Origin: Microvirga terrestris
GTDB taxonomy: Bacteria; Pseudomonadota; Alphaproteobacteria; Rhizobiales; Beijerinckiaceae
DNA: 64,000 nucleotides
Direction: 5' to 3'
NCBI RefSeq assembly: GCF_015694425.1
Contig: NZ_JADQDN010000001.1
Location: forward strand, 434,001-498,000
Under the pieces are notes generated by a model. It was not told where the DNA came from and ran no database searches. It worked only from the letters and a program-made list of their open reading frames with translations. Shown here in pieces: positions 27,183-36,778 of the stretch. The number at the start of each line of letters is the position of its first letter. The stretch's first letter is position 1. The position numbers were made by a program, and so were the translations under genes.

Positions 27183-28594
27183 TAGCCGTGTCCTTCCTTC
27201 ACGAGCGAACCAGAGATGGCTTTGCGCTCTTTCAAGATCACTGAGGGTTCACGTTCCGAGATCAGGCCGCGCGGACGCCAGACCATCATGGCCACCATGC
27301 CCATTCCGAAGAGCAGCAGGCGATATTCGTTCGGGTCGAAGCCCGAGCCGAAGACGGACTGGAGGAAGGTGAGATTGCGCAGGACTTCGGGGCCGCCGAC
27401 CAGCACAATGGCAGCAATGGCCACGCCGATCTGGGACCCCATGCCGCCCATGACCACGATGGCCAGGATGATCGCGGATTCGAGGAAGTTGAAGCTCTCC
27501 GGCGAGACGAAGCCCTGGCGGACCGCGAAGAACGACCCGGCGAAGCCGCCGAACATGGCCCCGATGGAAAAGGCCGTCAGCTTGGTGTTCGTGGTGTTGA
27601 TGCCGAGCGACCGGCAGGCGATCTCGTCCTCGCGCAGGGCCTCCCAAGCGCGTCCCACGGGCAGCTTGCGCAGCCGCATGGTGACGAAATTGGTCAGGAG
27701 AGCCAGCGCCAGGATGAGGTAGTAGAGGAAGATCATCCGGTGCATGCCGTTGAACTCGAGCCCGAACGTGGCTGCGAACCCGCCTTCACCCGCCGTGAAG
27801 GGCAGGCCGAAGAAGGTCGCGCGCGGGATCGACGAGATGCCGGCGCCGCCATTGGTCAAGTCGACCCAGTTGATGAGCACGAGGCGGATGATCTCGCCGA
27901 AGGCCAGGGTCACGATGGCGAGATAGTCGCCGCGCAGGCGCAGCACCGGAAAGCCCAGGATCATGCCCCAGAAGGCTGCCAGGATACCGGCGAGCGGCAG
28001 GCAGATCCAGAAGGACAGTCCGAAGGTGGTCGAGAGCAGGGCGTAGGAATAGGCGCCGACCGCATAGAAGGCCACGTAGCCCAGATCGAGCAGGCCCGCG
28101 AGGCCCACCACGATGTTCAGGCCCCAGCCGAGCATCACGTAGGTGAGGATCAGGATGCCCAGATCCACCCAGTAGCGCGACTCGTTGAGGCCACCCTGGA
28201 TCAGGTAGATCAGGATCGGAAAGGCAAGAGCCACCCCGAGGAAGAAGGGAATGGCGAACTTGGAGACGTGCTGGAACGCGTTCGGCGTTGCGCCGACCGG
28301 TTCGGTTGCCTGGTGCGCGCTCGGGGTCGCCTTGGCATAGGCCCGCGACGCCGTGAAGGCGTGGAGCACCAGGCGCAGGCCGAACACGATGGCGCAGATG
28401 ATCGCCACCAGGCCCCACCGGGACGTCAGGAAGAGATCGGCGCCGCTCTGGTTCGTCTTGTAGGACAGGATCGGGATGGACAGGCCGAGGGTGATCAAGG
28501 CGGCCTTCAGGGCGTCCTTGGAGGCCGCGGCCAGATCGAAGTTCCTCGATGGGGCTTCGTTCTGGGCCGTTGTGGTGATGGAAGGAGCGTTCAT
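27182..28594 (-). CDS. livM: Branched-chain amino acid ABC transporter permease LivM
   Basis: A 470-residue inner-membrane permease of the LivM family. A long N-terminal extension of about 150 residues with two or three extra hydrophobic segments precedes the conserved core, which begins at [20 protein letters not shown]. The core holds [19 protein letters not shown] and the EAA-like loop [20 protein letters not shown], which contacts the ATPases. The N-terminal extension is the main difference from the shorter E. coli LivM. The livH stop lies 14 bp upstream. Confidence 0.95.
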   Translation of the reverse strand: MNAPSITTTAQNEAPSRNFDLAAASKDALKAALITLGLSIPILSYKTNQSGADLFLTSRWGLVAIICAIVFGLRLVLHAFTASRAYAKATPSAHQATEPVGATPNAFQHVSKFAIPFFLGVALAFPILIYLIQGGLNESRYWVDLGILILTYVMLGWGLNIVVGLAGLLDLGYVAFYAVGAYSYALLSTTFGLSFWICLPLAGILAAFWGMILGFPVLRLRGDYLAIVTLAFGEIIRLVLINWVDLTNGGAGISSIPRATFFGLPFTAGEGGFAATFGLEFNGMHRMIFLYYLILALALLTNFVTMRLRKLPVGRAWEALREDEIACRSLGINTTNTKLTAFSIGAMFGGFAGSFFAVRQGFVSPESFNFLESAIILAIVVMGGMGSQIGVAIAAIVLVGGPEVLRNLTFLQSVFGSGFDPNEYRLLLFGMGMVAMMVWRPRGLISEREPSVILKERKAISGSLVKEGHG

Positions 28595-28608
28595 GGGGTC
28601 TAGGCTCC

Positions 28609-29529
<921 letters not shown>

Positions 29530-29586
29530 GTCCTACCCTTGCCCCTCTGGAACGGGGTCATTCTTGGGAAACAATGCAGGAAAGCA

Positions 29587-29602
29587 CGATGCGTGTGCAT
29601 CG
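29587..29602. promoter_or_regulatory. 16-bp palindrome upstream of liv operon
   Basis: CGATGC-GTGT-GCATCG is a perfect dyad, 58 bp before the livH start codon in the divergent region shared with the flavin reductase gene. It is an operator candidate; no known consensus is claimed. Confidence 0.35.
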
Positions 29603-29827
29603 CCAAGCCTGACGTAAGGTGCGGGTGTCTCTAGCAAAACCATTTTCATTCCACAACGTACTGTTAAGATTCCTATCACGCTAAATGATGGAAAACGTGC
29701 CAGAGGCTGACTGAATGTGCGGCACGGCGGCCGAACGCCTTGCGCTTCCCTTGCCGGGGCGGAGGAGCCATATGGCATTAACGGCCTTGTGCTCAGCCCA
29801 AAAGAGTGGAAGAGGCTTGCTTGGATC

Positions 29828-30346
29828 ATGATCTTGAAGACACAAGCCTCTCCGCATTCCACCTCAGGCTCGGACGCCCTGCTCTTTCGGGAGGGCATGA
29901 GCCGGGTCGCCGGTGCCGTTCATGTGGTTACAACAGATGGCCCCTCGGGCCGCGGAGGCTTCACGGCCACGGCCGTAACGCCTGTGACCGACAGCCCGGC
30001 CTCGCTCCTGGTCTGCGTCAACACGGGTTCCCGGTCGGCTCAGGCCCTGCTCGCGAACCGGGTCTTCTGCGTGAATACTCTCGCGGCTGCCGACATGGAA
30101 TTGGCCGATATCTTCGCCGGCCGCGCCGGCCTGCAGGGGGCGGACCGCTTCAGCATAGGGGAGTGGGAAGCCCTGGAGACCGGGTCACCCGCCCTCACGA
30201 CGAGCCTCGTTTCCTTCGACTGCCGGATCGGCGATGCCCGGGTGGTCGCCACCCACCATGTGATCATTGGCGAGATTATCGGCATCAGGCTCGGCGAACA
30301 GAGGCCACCCCTCGTCTACCAGGCGCGGCACTATCACGAGCTCTGA
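29828..30346 (+). CDS. Flavin reductase-like protein
   Basis: A 172-residue protein of the flavin reductase-like FMN-binding split-barrel family (HpaC/SnaC/RutF type). Such proteins reduce FMN or FAD with NAD(P)H for a partner monooxygenase. Blocks: FREGMSRVAGAVHVVTTDG, GGFTATAVTPVTDSPASLLV, the flavin contact region NRVFCVNTLAA, and the C-terminal PPLVYQARHYHEL. ATG 29828 gives the family's usual N-terminal length. No monooxygenase gene is next to it. The salicylate-hydroxylase-like FAD enzyme at 50 kb does not need a separate reductase. Confidence 0.88.
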   Translation: MILKTQASPHSTSGSDALLFREGMSRVAGAVHVVTTDGPSGRGGFTATAVTPVTDSPASLLVCVNTGSRSAQALLANRVFCVNTLAAADMELADIFAGRAGLQGADRFSIGEWEALETGSPALTTSLVSFDCRIGDARVVATHHVIIGEIIGIRLGEQRPPLVYQARHYHEL

Positions 30347-30729
30347 GACACCTGTGGGTAAAAGGGGAAAGGCCTCCTCACCCGTCGTTGCCGACAAATG
30401 AGGAGGCCTCCCGGTCCCGAAGGCTCCAGGAGCCCTCATGGTCCCAATGAACGGACCAGGGGAGGGTTTCAGCTTTGCGGCAAATTTTGATGAGAGAGCA
30501 AAACAGCAAAAGAGAGGGCCTGCCTGCCGGGAGTAGGCGAGGCGGCCCTGAGTTTGAAGGGCTGTAGGTGAACAGTACCTCCATAGGGGTAACCCTAAAG
30601 AGGTGTGTGTGGTTCGCCTCCGCCGCGAAAAATCTCGGATTTCCTAAGATAAAGCCCTTCACGTGGGGGAGCGTGAAGGGCTTTGAGGGTCTCGAAGACC
30701 TGGGGGCACGTGGCCTTCGTGGGGAGATA
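30347..30729. other. Gene-free, hairpin-rich intergenic region
   Basis: No convincing gene. It holds a series of inverted repeats: GGCCTCCTCA/TGAGGAGGCC (30371-30408), GGCTCC/GGAGCC (30422-30434), TGGTCC/GGACCA (30439-30458), a long interrupted stem starting AGGGCC and ending GGCCCT (30515-30549), TAGGG-GTAA-CCCTA (30584-30597) and AAAGCCCTTCACG/CGTGAAGGGCTTT (30651-30684). On the minus strand the first hairpin is followed by TTTCCCCTTTT, like a terminator. A structured non-coding RNA is possible. A 94-residue minus-strand frame here has no family resemblance. Confidence 0.5.
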
Positions 30730-30804
30730 ATGCCCTTACGGAACCTTTGGTTCCTTATCCTTCCGGCACTGGGCTGGCTAACCGTCCTGTATCTTCACCC
30801 TTGA
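30730..30804 (+). CDS. Possible 24-residue membrane peptide
   Basis: ATG 30730 starts MPLRNLWFLILPALGWLTVL followed by YLHP, a single hydrophobic helix preceded by one basic residue. GGGGAG sits 3-4 nt before the ATG. It follows the hairpin-rich region and precedes the HWE kinase gene on the same strand. No homologue is recognised; the strong ribosome site and membrane character are the only support. Confidence 0.35.
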   Translation: MPLRNLWFLILPALGWLTVLYLHP

Positions 30805-30950
30805 ACCCAAGACCCTGAAGCTTATGTCCTATTGTCACATTGCAACTAAGATCTTCAGGACCGTGAGTGAGGGATGTTGAGCAACTGGAACACATCCGAT
30901 CCCGCCGCGGACAAAAGATCCTGCCGATTGGCGGAGAGAAGGGCCCCTCC

Positions 30951-32912
30951 ATGAGCGCGGACCTTTTGGAAGGGCAATCGCCCCCGCTCACCGCGCGCGA
31001 AGACCTCAGAGTTCCAGCGGCTTCTGCTGCCGTTCCTTGGCTGCAGGGCGGGGGCGAGATGGGGCAGTGCATCCGAGCTCACGATTGGGCGTCGACCTCG
31101 CTTGGACCCCTGCTGTCGTGGCCCCAGTGCCTTCGCACCATCGCCGATCTCATGCTCAACTCCCAGCAACCGGTCTTCATCCTCTGGGGAGCCGATCTCA
31201 CGTTTCTCTACAACGACAGCTTTGGTCCAATCCTCGGCCCAAAGCACCCGGCGGCGCTCGGTAAGTCCTTCAGTGAGGTGTGGCCCGAGACTTGTGATCG
31301 GGAGACTTGGGATCGGCAGCGCACAATCATTCAATCGGCTTTGTCGGGCGAGGCGCAGGATGCCGCCGAGCACTCTCCTTCGTCGGGTGAGCGGCTCGGC
31401 TGGCCGATCGGGGGCTTCACGTTCTCCTGGGCGCCTGTGAGGAATGAGGCGGGCAAGGTTGCGGGGATTTATTGCTCGGGAAACGAAGTGGTCGGTCGCG
31501 CTCCCATGGAGGAGCATCTGAGGCAAGTGAAGGAAGCGGCTCGGATCGGCAGTTTCGAATTCGACCGCGAGACCGGCAAGGCCATCGCCTCACCTGAGTA
31601 CCTGGAACTGTATGGACTGCCGGATGATCGCTCTGACAGCTTCTCGTATGAGCAATGGTTCGGTCTCCTGCATCCCGAGGATCGACCATGGATCGAGTCC
31701 GAAACGCGCAAAGCGGTTATCGATCCCGCCTGCCGCCAGCTCGAATACGATTTTCGGATCATCCGCGCCGATACCGGTGAAATGCGATGGGTCAAGGCGC
31801 GCACCAAGCTGATCCGGGATGCGGATGGACGCTTCATCCGCTCCCTTGGCGCTCAGTGGGATATCACCGCCGCTAAGGATGCCGAGACGGCTCTGCGTGA
31901 AAGCGAGGAACGCTATCGCTCGTTCATCACGCATAGTTCCGAGGGAATCTGGCTCCTGGAGTTCTCGCCCCCGCTCGACACAAGTTTGCCCGTGGAGGAG
32001 CAGGTCGAACTGGCCTACCGCAACGGCCGCTTCGTGGATTGCAACGACGCCATGGCGCGCATGTATGGGCTTGCCCGGGCTGAGGATCTCATCGGCAAAA
32101 CCCTCGAATTTCCGCTGCCGTCATCCGACCCCGAGGCCAGAGCCTACCTCGCCGGCATCGTCAGCTCCGGCTACAGCGTCAGCGGCGTGGAGTCTGTTGA
32201 GCAGGATGCAACCGGCAATTTCAAATATTTCGACAACAGCATGATTCCGGTCATCGAAGACAGCCAGCTGAAGAGGCTATGGGGAATCCAGCGCGATATC
32301 ACCGATCGCAAGAAAGCCGAGGAGCAGCGCACACTCCTGATCAATGAGTTGAACCACCGGGTGAAGAATACCTTGGCCACGGTGCAGTCCATCGCTTCCC
32401 AGACCCTGCGCAACGCCCCGACGATGCAGGACGCCAAGGAGGCCTTTGAGGGGCGCCTGATGGCCCTTGCACGCGTTCACGACGTTCTGACGACGGAGAA
32501 CTGGGAAGGGGCCGAACTCAGGAACATCGTCGCTCAGGCGCTCGCGCCCTATCGATCATTCGGAGAGGATCGCCTGAGGATCGAAGGACCCGAGATTCGC
32601 TTGTCGCCCCGCATCGCTTTGGCCCTGTCCATGGCGCTTCAGGAACTGACCACGAATGCCGTAAAGCATGGCGCCCTGTCGAATGCGACGGGAAGGGTCG
32701 ATATCGTCTGGAACATCGCACGGGCGGAGCCTGGAGGGCGGCTGCACCTGCGCTGGCAGGAGAGCGGCGGCCCACTGGTCCAAGCCCCTGCACGACAGGG
32801 CTTCGGCTCCCGGCTCATCGAGCGCAGCCTCGCGCGCGAGCTCAATGGCGACGTCCAGATCACGTTCCACCCTGAAGGAGTCCTGTGCACTGTGGATGCT
32901 CCGCTCGCCTAG
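30951..32912 (+). CDS. PAS-containing HWE-family sensor histidine kinase
   Basis: A soluble sensor kinase of about 653 residues with no membrane segment. It has three PAS-like regions: an N-terminal one (LGPLLSWPQCLRTIADLMLN...FLYNDSFGPILG), a second beginning VKEAARIGSFEFDRETGK with a PAC end RSLGAQWDITAAKDAE, and a third beginning ESEERYRSFITHSSEGIW and ending LWGIQRDITDRKKAEEQ. The HWE module follows: LLINELNHRVKNTLATVQSI with phospho-accepting His469, LQELTTNAVKHGALS, and the WxE residues in LRWQESGGP. In Rhizobiales such kinases often feed the general stress response through PhyR. A GTG-started version begins at 30867; ATG 30951 has GAGAAGG upstream. Confidence 0.88.
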   Translation: MSADLLEGQSPPLTAREDLRVPAASAAVPWLQGGGEMGQCIRAHDWASTSLGPLLSWPQCLRTIADLMLNSQQPVFILWGADLTFLYNDSFGPILGPKHPAALGKSFSEVWPETCDRETWDRQRTIIQSALSGEAQDAAEHSPSSGERLGWPIGGFTFSWAPVRNEAGKVAGIYCSGNEVVGRAPMEEHLRQVKEAARIGSFEFDRETGKAIASPEYLELYGLPDDRSDSFSYEQWFGLLHPEDRPWIESETRKAVIDPACRQLEYDFRIIRADTGEMRWVKARTKLIRDADGRFIRSLGAQWDITAAKDAETALRESEERYRSFITHSSEGIWLLEFSPPLDTSLPVEEQVELAYRNGRFVDCNDAMARMYGLARAEDLIGKTLEFPLPSSDPEARAYLAGIVSSGYSVSGVESVEQDATGNFKYFDNSMIPVIEDSQLKRLWGIQRDITDRKKAEEQRTLLINELNHRVKNTLATVQSIASQTLRNAPTMQDAKEAFEGRLMALARVHDVLTTENWEGAELRNIVAQALAPYRSFGEDRLRIEGPEIRLSPRIALALSMALQELTTNAVKHGALSNATGRVDIVWNIARAEPGGRLHLRWQESGGPLVQAPARQGFGSRLIERSLARELNGDVQITFHPEGVLCTVDAPLA

Positions 32913-32918
32913 AGGATC

Positions 32919-32959
32919 GGACCCAAAATTGGACTTGCCTTTTGGGTCCGCACGATGCG
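32919..32959. repeat. Palindromic intergenic repeat after HWE kinase
   Basis: GGACCCAAAA (32919-32928) and TTTTGGGTCC (32940-32949) form a perfect 10-bp stem, followed by GCACGATGCGC. The TCCGCACGATGCGC end is shared exactly with the repeat at 40.2 kb, which marks a dispersed element. Confidence 0.7.
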
Positions 32960-33055
32960 CTGAGCATTCATGTTGCGGCGATGGACGTATTCTCAGATTG
33001 GAACCATCCACCGGAGAAGGCCTTTGATCAGCACGTGGTTTACAAAGGTGATCCG

Positions 33056-33124
33056 ATGCTCAAGCTCATTCGCAACCTCTTCGTCCTCCGTCAGGCCTGG
33101 AAGATGATCAAGCGTCGGCGCTAG
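33056..33124 (+). CDS. Possible 22-residue basic amphipathic peptide
   Basis: ATG 33056 starts MLKLIRNLFVLRQAWKMIKR and ends with two more Arg. AAAGGTG lies 5 nt before the ATG. The pattern of hydrophobic residues with six or more Lys/Arg could form an amphipathic helix. It lies between the palindromic repeat and the convergent formyltransferase-like gene. No family recognised. Confidence 0.35.
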   Translation: MLKLIRNLFVLRQAWKMIKRRR

Positions 33125-33136
33125 AGCGCTGGCCGT

Positions 33137-33985
33137 CTACCCTTGTCTTGCGGACCCCGGCGCGTAGGGACTCCACCCGCCGATCTGCACGAACCCGTCG
33201 CGTACCGCGACCACCATGTGCTTGCGGTGCCTGTGGGCGAGGGTCCCCGGCCTGTAACGGTGCGGCTCCTCCCAGCCCCTAGCCTCCCATACGTAGACGT
33301 AGCGTGACTCGATTTGGGCAAAGGCTTCGATGGACCCGAAGGCGCGGATGGTGCGCAAAACATCCTGCACGCTGCCGTTCCACGAGACAGTTCTCTGCGC
33401 CTGCGTGACCCGGGGCCAGTAGGTTCCTGATCCCTGCGGCCTTGCCGCCGCCCAGAGACGCGGCAGGTCCAAGGCGATCTCCGCCGCGAGGGTCTTCGCG
33501 GCCATCTGGCATTTGGACAGCAGGGTGTCGTGGGATTCCGCGCCGGTTAATGCAAAGCGCTGCTGCGCCACGATGGCCCCTGTGTCGAAAGCCGGCTCCA
33601 ATGCGTGGACTGTCATTCCCCATTCTGACAGGTCGTCGAGAACCGCCTGGAAGAGCGGGTACGGCCCCCGGCCCACGGGCAGGGGCGAGGGGTGGAAGTT
33701 GATGGCAAAGGGGATGTAGCGCTCCCATCCGGTGATCAGCCATGGATAGCCCGCGACCACCAGGGTTTCGCAGCCCATGGCCTTCAGACCGGCGAGATCG
33801 GGCGGCAGGATGCGCGACATCTGCACCGGCAAGCGCAACGAGCGCGCGCGGGACAAGGTGACGTCATTGAAGTCGTAGATGCTGTCGCACGGCCGGCTGA
33901 AGAGTTTGACAGGCTCCCAGCCCCTGGCGAGGAACGCCTCGAAAACATCTCCTAGAAAATCGATTCCCGCGAAGGCGAAGCGCAT
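33137..33985 (-). CDS. Formyltransferase-like protein
   Basis: A 282-residue protein of the formyltransferase superfamily (methionyl-tRNA formyltransferase/ArnA/GART fold). It starts MRFAFAGIDFLGDVFEAFLA behind a good AGGAG. The catalytic core NFHPSPLPVGRGPYPLFQAV carries the N-x-H pair, and AFDTGAIVAQQ carries the expected Asp. The C-terminal part (YWPRVTQAQRTVSWNGSVQD) resembles the MTF substrate domain. No deformylase gene neighbours it, so it is more likely a paralogue that formylates a small molecule or amino sugar than the housekeeping fmt product. Confidence 0.82.
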   Translation of the reverse strand: MRFAFAGIDFLGDVFEAFLARGWEPVKLFSRPCDSIYDFNDVTLSRARSLRLPVQMSRILPPDLAGLKAMGCETLVVAGYPWLITGWERYIPFAINFHPSPLPVGRGPYPLFQAVLDDLSEWGMTVHALEPAFDTGAIVAQQRFALTGAESHDTLLSKCQMAAKTLAAEIALDLPRLWAAARPQGSGTYWPRVTQAQRTVSWNGSVQDVLRTIRAFGSIEAFAQIESRYVYVWEARGWEEPHRYRPGTLAHRHRKHMVVAVRDGFVQIGGWSPYAPGSARQG

Positions 33986-34191
33986 TCCCGGTGATCTCCT
34001 TCCTCGATGCGTCCGTTCAGGCTTTGACCTCAGCACTCAACGAAAGATCGCGTGGATGTGCAAGCCCGTTTACTTGCGGGAACCTGAAAACCCACTCAAG
34101 ATTTAGCCTTGAGCATAGGGCAGGAGACCGCCTACGCTTTTCGGGTGAACTCCTGTCGACAAGGCCCGTTCGGGCTTGAGAAGGAGGTCGC

Positions 34192-34461
34192 ATGGTATCG
34201 AAGGACTTCATCCGCCAGTTGGAAGGCTACGGGCTGACGACCGCCAAGATCCTGTACCGCATGCCGGATCACCCGTCCTTCCTTCAGACCTACGTCTGGC
34301 AGGAATATGATCTGGCTCCCCGGTTTCCGGTGCTCATCGACTTCCTCGACTTCTGGAAGCGGGAACTCGCAGGGCCGCTGCACTCGGTCACGGTCACCCA
34401 TGCACAATTGATCCGTCCTGCCGAGTTCCGGGCAATCGAGGGGGAGATCAACCTTCATTGA
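34192..34461 (+). CDS. usg: Usg family protein
   Basis: An 89-residue protein. The sequence QLEGYGLTTAKILYRMPDHP followed by LQTYVWQEYDLAPRFPVL and RELAGPLHSVTVTHAQLI is the Usg family, small alphaproteobacterial proteins first noted near tryptophan genes. AGGAGG precedes the ATG. Function unknown. It is followed on the same strand by the exoD-like gene. Confidence 0.88.
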   Translation: MVSKDFIRQLEGYGLTTAKILYRMPDHPSFLQTYVWQEYDLAPRFPVLIDFLDFWKRELAGPLHSVTVTHAQLIRPAEFRAIEGEINLH

Positions 34462-34531
34462 TACGCCTTGGCCCCGGACGTTAAGTCAGGTAGAGAGGCG
34501 CCCTAAGCATTCCCGAACCTGTCAGGGCTTC

Positions 34532-35128
34532 TTGTTTTCCAACGCGCGCACGTCCCAGATCCTGCTCGCCCTCGCGTCCCAGCCGGGCGAGCGCCTGACC
34601 GTGCGCGAGATCATGGCCGTGCTCCAGGACCGGGCCTTTGCGCTTCTTGTCGTCCTGCTGGGCCTGCCCAACTGCCTTCCCATGCCGCCGCCGATCCCTC
34701 TGGTGTGCGGCCTGCTGCTGGCGCTCGTCGCCGTCCAGATCGTTTTCGGACGTGAAGCGCCCTGGCTTCCGCGCCAGCTCCTGAACCGCTCCATGGCCCG
34801 TACGGACGTAGAGCGGGCCGTCGGACGGGCCGTTCCGGTGTTTCGCCGGCTCGAACGCATCTCCCGCCCCCGCATGACGTTCCTAGACACGCCGCTCGCT
34901 ATGCGCCTCATGGGCGCGGTGATCCTGATCCTGTCGGTGGGGCTTCTGTTCGCGCCCCCGTTCGTGGGGCAGATCCCGCTGGGCCTTGCCGTGTGCCTTG
35001 TCGGCCTGGGACTCGTCGAGCGGGATGGCTTCGTCGTGGTGGGTGGGCTCCTGATCGGCACCATCGGCCTGACCCTGAGCCTGGGCTTCGTCTACGCGAT
35101 CTTCACCGGAATCGACACGCTGATCTAA
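34532..35128 (+). CDS. exoD: ExoD-like exopolysaccharide synthesis membrane protein
   Basis: A protein of about 198 residues with several hydrophobic segments. ERLTVREIMAVLQDRAFALL followed by VVLLGLPNCLPMPPPIPLVC is the ExoD signature. In Sinorhizobium meliloti exoD affects exopolysaccharide production and alkali tolerance. The reading frame starts with TTG at 34532; no ATG or GTG with a good ribosome site is seen, so the start is uncertain. A strong terminator follows. Confidence 0.85.
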   Translation: MFSNARTSQILLALASQPGERLTVREIMAVLQDRAFALLVVLLGLPNCLPMPPPIPLVCGLLLALVAVQIVFGREAPWLPRQLLNRSMARTDVERAVGRAVPVFRRLERISRPRMTFLDTPLAMRLMGAVILILSVGLLFAPPFVGQIPLGLAVCLVGLGLVERDGFVVVGGLLIGTIGLTLSLGFVYAIFTGIDTLI

Positions 35129-35134
35129 ATTGAG

Positions 35135-35165
35135 CCTGCGGCCACTGGAGGGTGGCCGCAGGTTT
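35135..35165. terminator. Bidirectional terminator after exoD
   Basis: CCTGCGGCCAC (35135-35145) and GTGGCCGCAGG (35152-35162) form a perfect 11-bp stem with a 6-nt loop, followed by TTT. It separates exoD from the convergent PRC-barrel gene. Confidence 0.85.
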
Positions 35166-35172
35166 GTGATGG

Positions 35173-35631
35173 TTAGTCGTTATCGTCGTCGAACTCCGGG
35201 GCCGACTTCAGCTGATCGACAGGCATGGTCACGACGATTCGCATGTCGTCGCTGCTGCGGGTCGTGGACTTTCCGGAGCCCTGAACGGAACCGGTGGTCG
35301 CTGCGTCAGGGCCATTCATCTGGATGGCGCTCAGGGGCAGGGCCACCGTGCGGTCGCCGAGGCCCTTATCCACCTCGATGACGACGGCAACGACCTTGCC
35401 GCTGCGGTCGAGCACCAGATCTTCCACGTCGCCGATGTCCTTGTTGTCGGCACCGACCACATCCTCATCCATGATCTTGGAAGCGAGCATCTGACCGGCC
35501 TCGAGGCGCGTGATGAAGTTCACGCCGGCCGGAGCGCTGGCAGAGGGCTGGGCGGGGGCGGTCTGGGCCATGGCGGCCGAGGCCAGGAGGGTGGAGCCGA
35601 GCAGGCCGGCGGTCAGCAGCTTCTTCATCAT
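35173..35631 (-). CDS. Exported PRC-barrel domain protein
   Basis: A 152-residue protein with a signal peptide (MMKKLLTAGLLGSTLLASAA, cleaved after AMAQ), a PRC-barrel of about residues 45-105 (ASKIMDEDVVGADNKDIGDV, then DRSGKVVAVVIEVDKGLG), and an acidic C-terminus (EFDDDND). Exported PRC-barrel proteins are frequent in Rhizobiales and often stress-induced. A one-mismatch EcfG-type promoter (AGAAC-N16-CGTT on the minus strand, 35687-35663) lies 32 bp upstream of the start codon. Confidence 0.85.
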   Translation of the reverse strand: MMKKLLTAGLLGSTLLASAAMAQTAPAQPSASAPAGVNFITRLEAGQMLASKIMDEDVVGADNKDIGDVEDLVLDRSGKVVAVVIEVDKGLGDRTVALPLSAIQMNGPDAATTGSVQGSGKSTTRSSDDMRIVVTMPVDQLKSAPEFDDDND

Positions 35632-35697
35632 TATCTCCCATGAACGTTGTTCGTGGTGGTGTAACGCCGTCGGGAGAGGTTGGTTCTGCCGTCAAGT

Positions 35698-36381
35698 TCA
35701 GATCAGGCGCAGGCCCTTGAGGCTCGCGTGACCCTCGCGGCCCACGATGATGTGGTCATGGACGGTGATGCCTAAGGGCTTCGCCACCTCGATGATCTCG
35801 CGTGTCATCTTGACGTCGGCGGAGGAGGGCGTGGGGTCCCCTGAAGGGTGGTTGTGGACTAGGATCAGAGCAGAGGCCGAGAGTTCGAGGGCGCGTTTCA
35901 CCACCTCGCGCGGATAGACCGGTGTATGGTCCACCGTGCCCGATTGCTGCACCTCGTCGGCGATGAGCGCGTTGCGCTTGTCGAGGAAGAGCAGGCGGAA
36001 CTGCTCCTTGTCCATGAACGCCATGGCGGTGCGGCAATAATCGATGACGGAGGTCCAGGAGGACAGGACGGGGCGCTTCGCCACCTCGCCCTTGGCGAGC
36101 CGCCGGGCGGAGGCCTCAACGATCTTGAGGTCCGTCACCACGCTCTCGCCGATCCCGTCCACCTCCATAAGCCGGGCAGGGGCGGCGGCCAGCACCTCGG
36201 CGAAGGAGCCGAAACGCTTGAGCAGCTCCTTGGCGATGGGCTTCACGTCCCGACGCGGGATCGAGCGGAACAGCACCAACTCCAAAAGCTCGTAATCCGG
36301 CACGGCATCCCCGCCCACATCCATGAAGCGGGCGCGCAGCCGGTCGCGATGGCCGTGATAATGGGGAAGGTCGTCGCTCAT
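35698..36381 (-). CDS. radC: RadC family JAB-domain protein
   Basis: A 227-residue protein. The N-terminal helix-hairpin-helix-like part ([20 protein letters not shown], then [12 protein letters not shown]) is followed by a JAB/MPN metalloprotease-like domain with the metal motif [15 protein letters not shown] and the downstream Asp in VHDHIIVG. RadC was once linked to recombinational repair; its real activity is unresolved. The radC/map/sfsA neighbourhood is common in alphaproteobacteria. Confidence 0.94.
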   Translation of the reverse strand: MSDDLPHYHGHRDRLRARFMDVGGDAVPDYELLELVLFRSIPRRDVKPIAKELLKRFGSFAEVLAAAPARLMEVDGIGESVVTDLKIVEASARRLAKGEVAKRPVLSSWTSVIDYCRTAMAFMDKEQFRLLFLDKRNALIADEVQQSGTVDHTPVYPREVVKRALELSASALILVHNHPSGDPTPSSADVKMTREIIEVAKPLGITVHDHIIVGREGHASLKGLRLI

Positions 36382-36498
36382 GCTTGCCCGTCAGCCAATT
36401 CAGACTTCGATGGCCAGAGTATCCGCCATTGAGAGATGAAACGTTACTTTGTAGGATTGGAGCGGTGTCAACGCTAGTGTCAAGCCGACCATGAACAC

Positions 36499-36753
36499 AT
36501 GAGAATTTTGTATTATGCCAAGCTTACGCTTTTTCTTCTGCTCGCAGCTGTGGGTGGCATGATCGGTGCTGCTTTAAGCGCAATAGCGAGCTTTTTCCTT
36601 GCGCCCTTTATCATCGGGCTTGTTGAATCAGTTACGTACAGCCAGGATTTTCCACTCTCAGTCGCAATCTTCAGCGGCTACTGCATTGTAGTCATTAGCT
36701 TCGCTTGGTGTTTCGTGAGGTCCTATACCATCCTCGTGCGGACATTCTGGTAA
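36499..36753 (+). CDS. Small two-helix membrane protein, unknown
   Basis: An 84-residue protein with strongly hydrophobic segments LTLFLLLAAVGGMIGAALSA (continuing to about residue 40) and VAIFSGYCIVVISFAWCFV. Its DNA is clearly more AT-rich than that of its neighbours, which suggests later acquisition or weak codon selection. It is inserted between radC and map on the opposite strand. No family is recognised. Confidence 0.6.
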   Translation: MRILYYAKLTLFLLLAAVGGMIGAALSAIASFFLAPFIIGLVESVTYSQDFPLSVAIFSGYCIVVISFAWCFVRSYTILVRTFW

Positions 36754-36778
36754 GCGCCGACACATTCGAAGCCGCCGT

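Noticed and set aside
30378..30662. A 94-residue minus-strand frame in the hairpin-rich region
   Set aside because: Starts inside a hairpin, spans several perfect stems and has no family features; RNA structure explains the region better.
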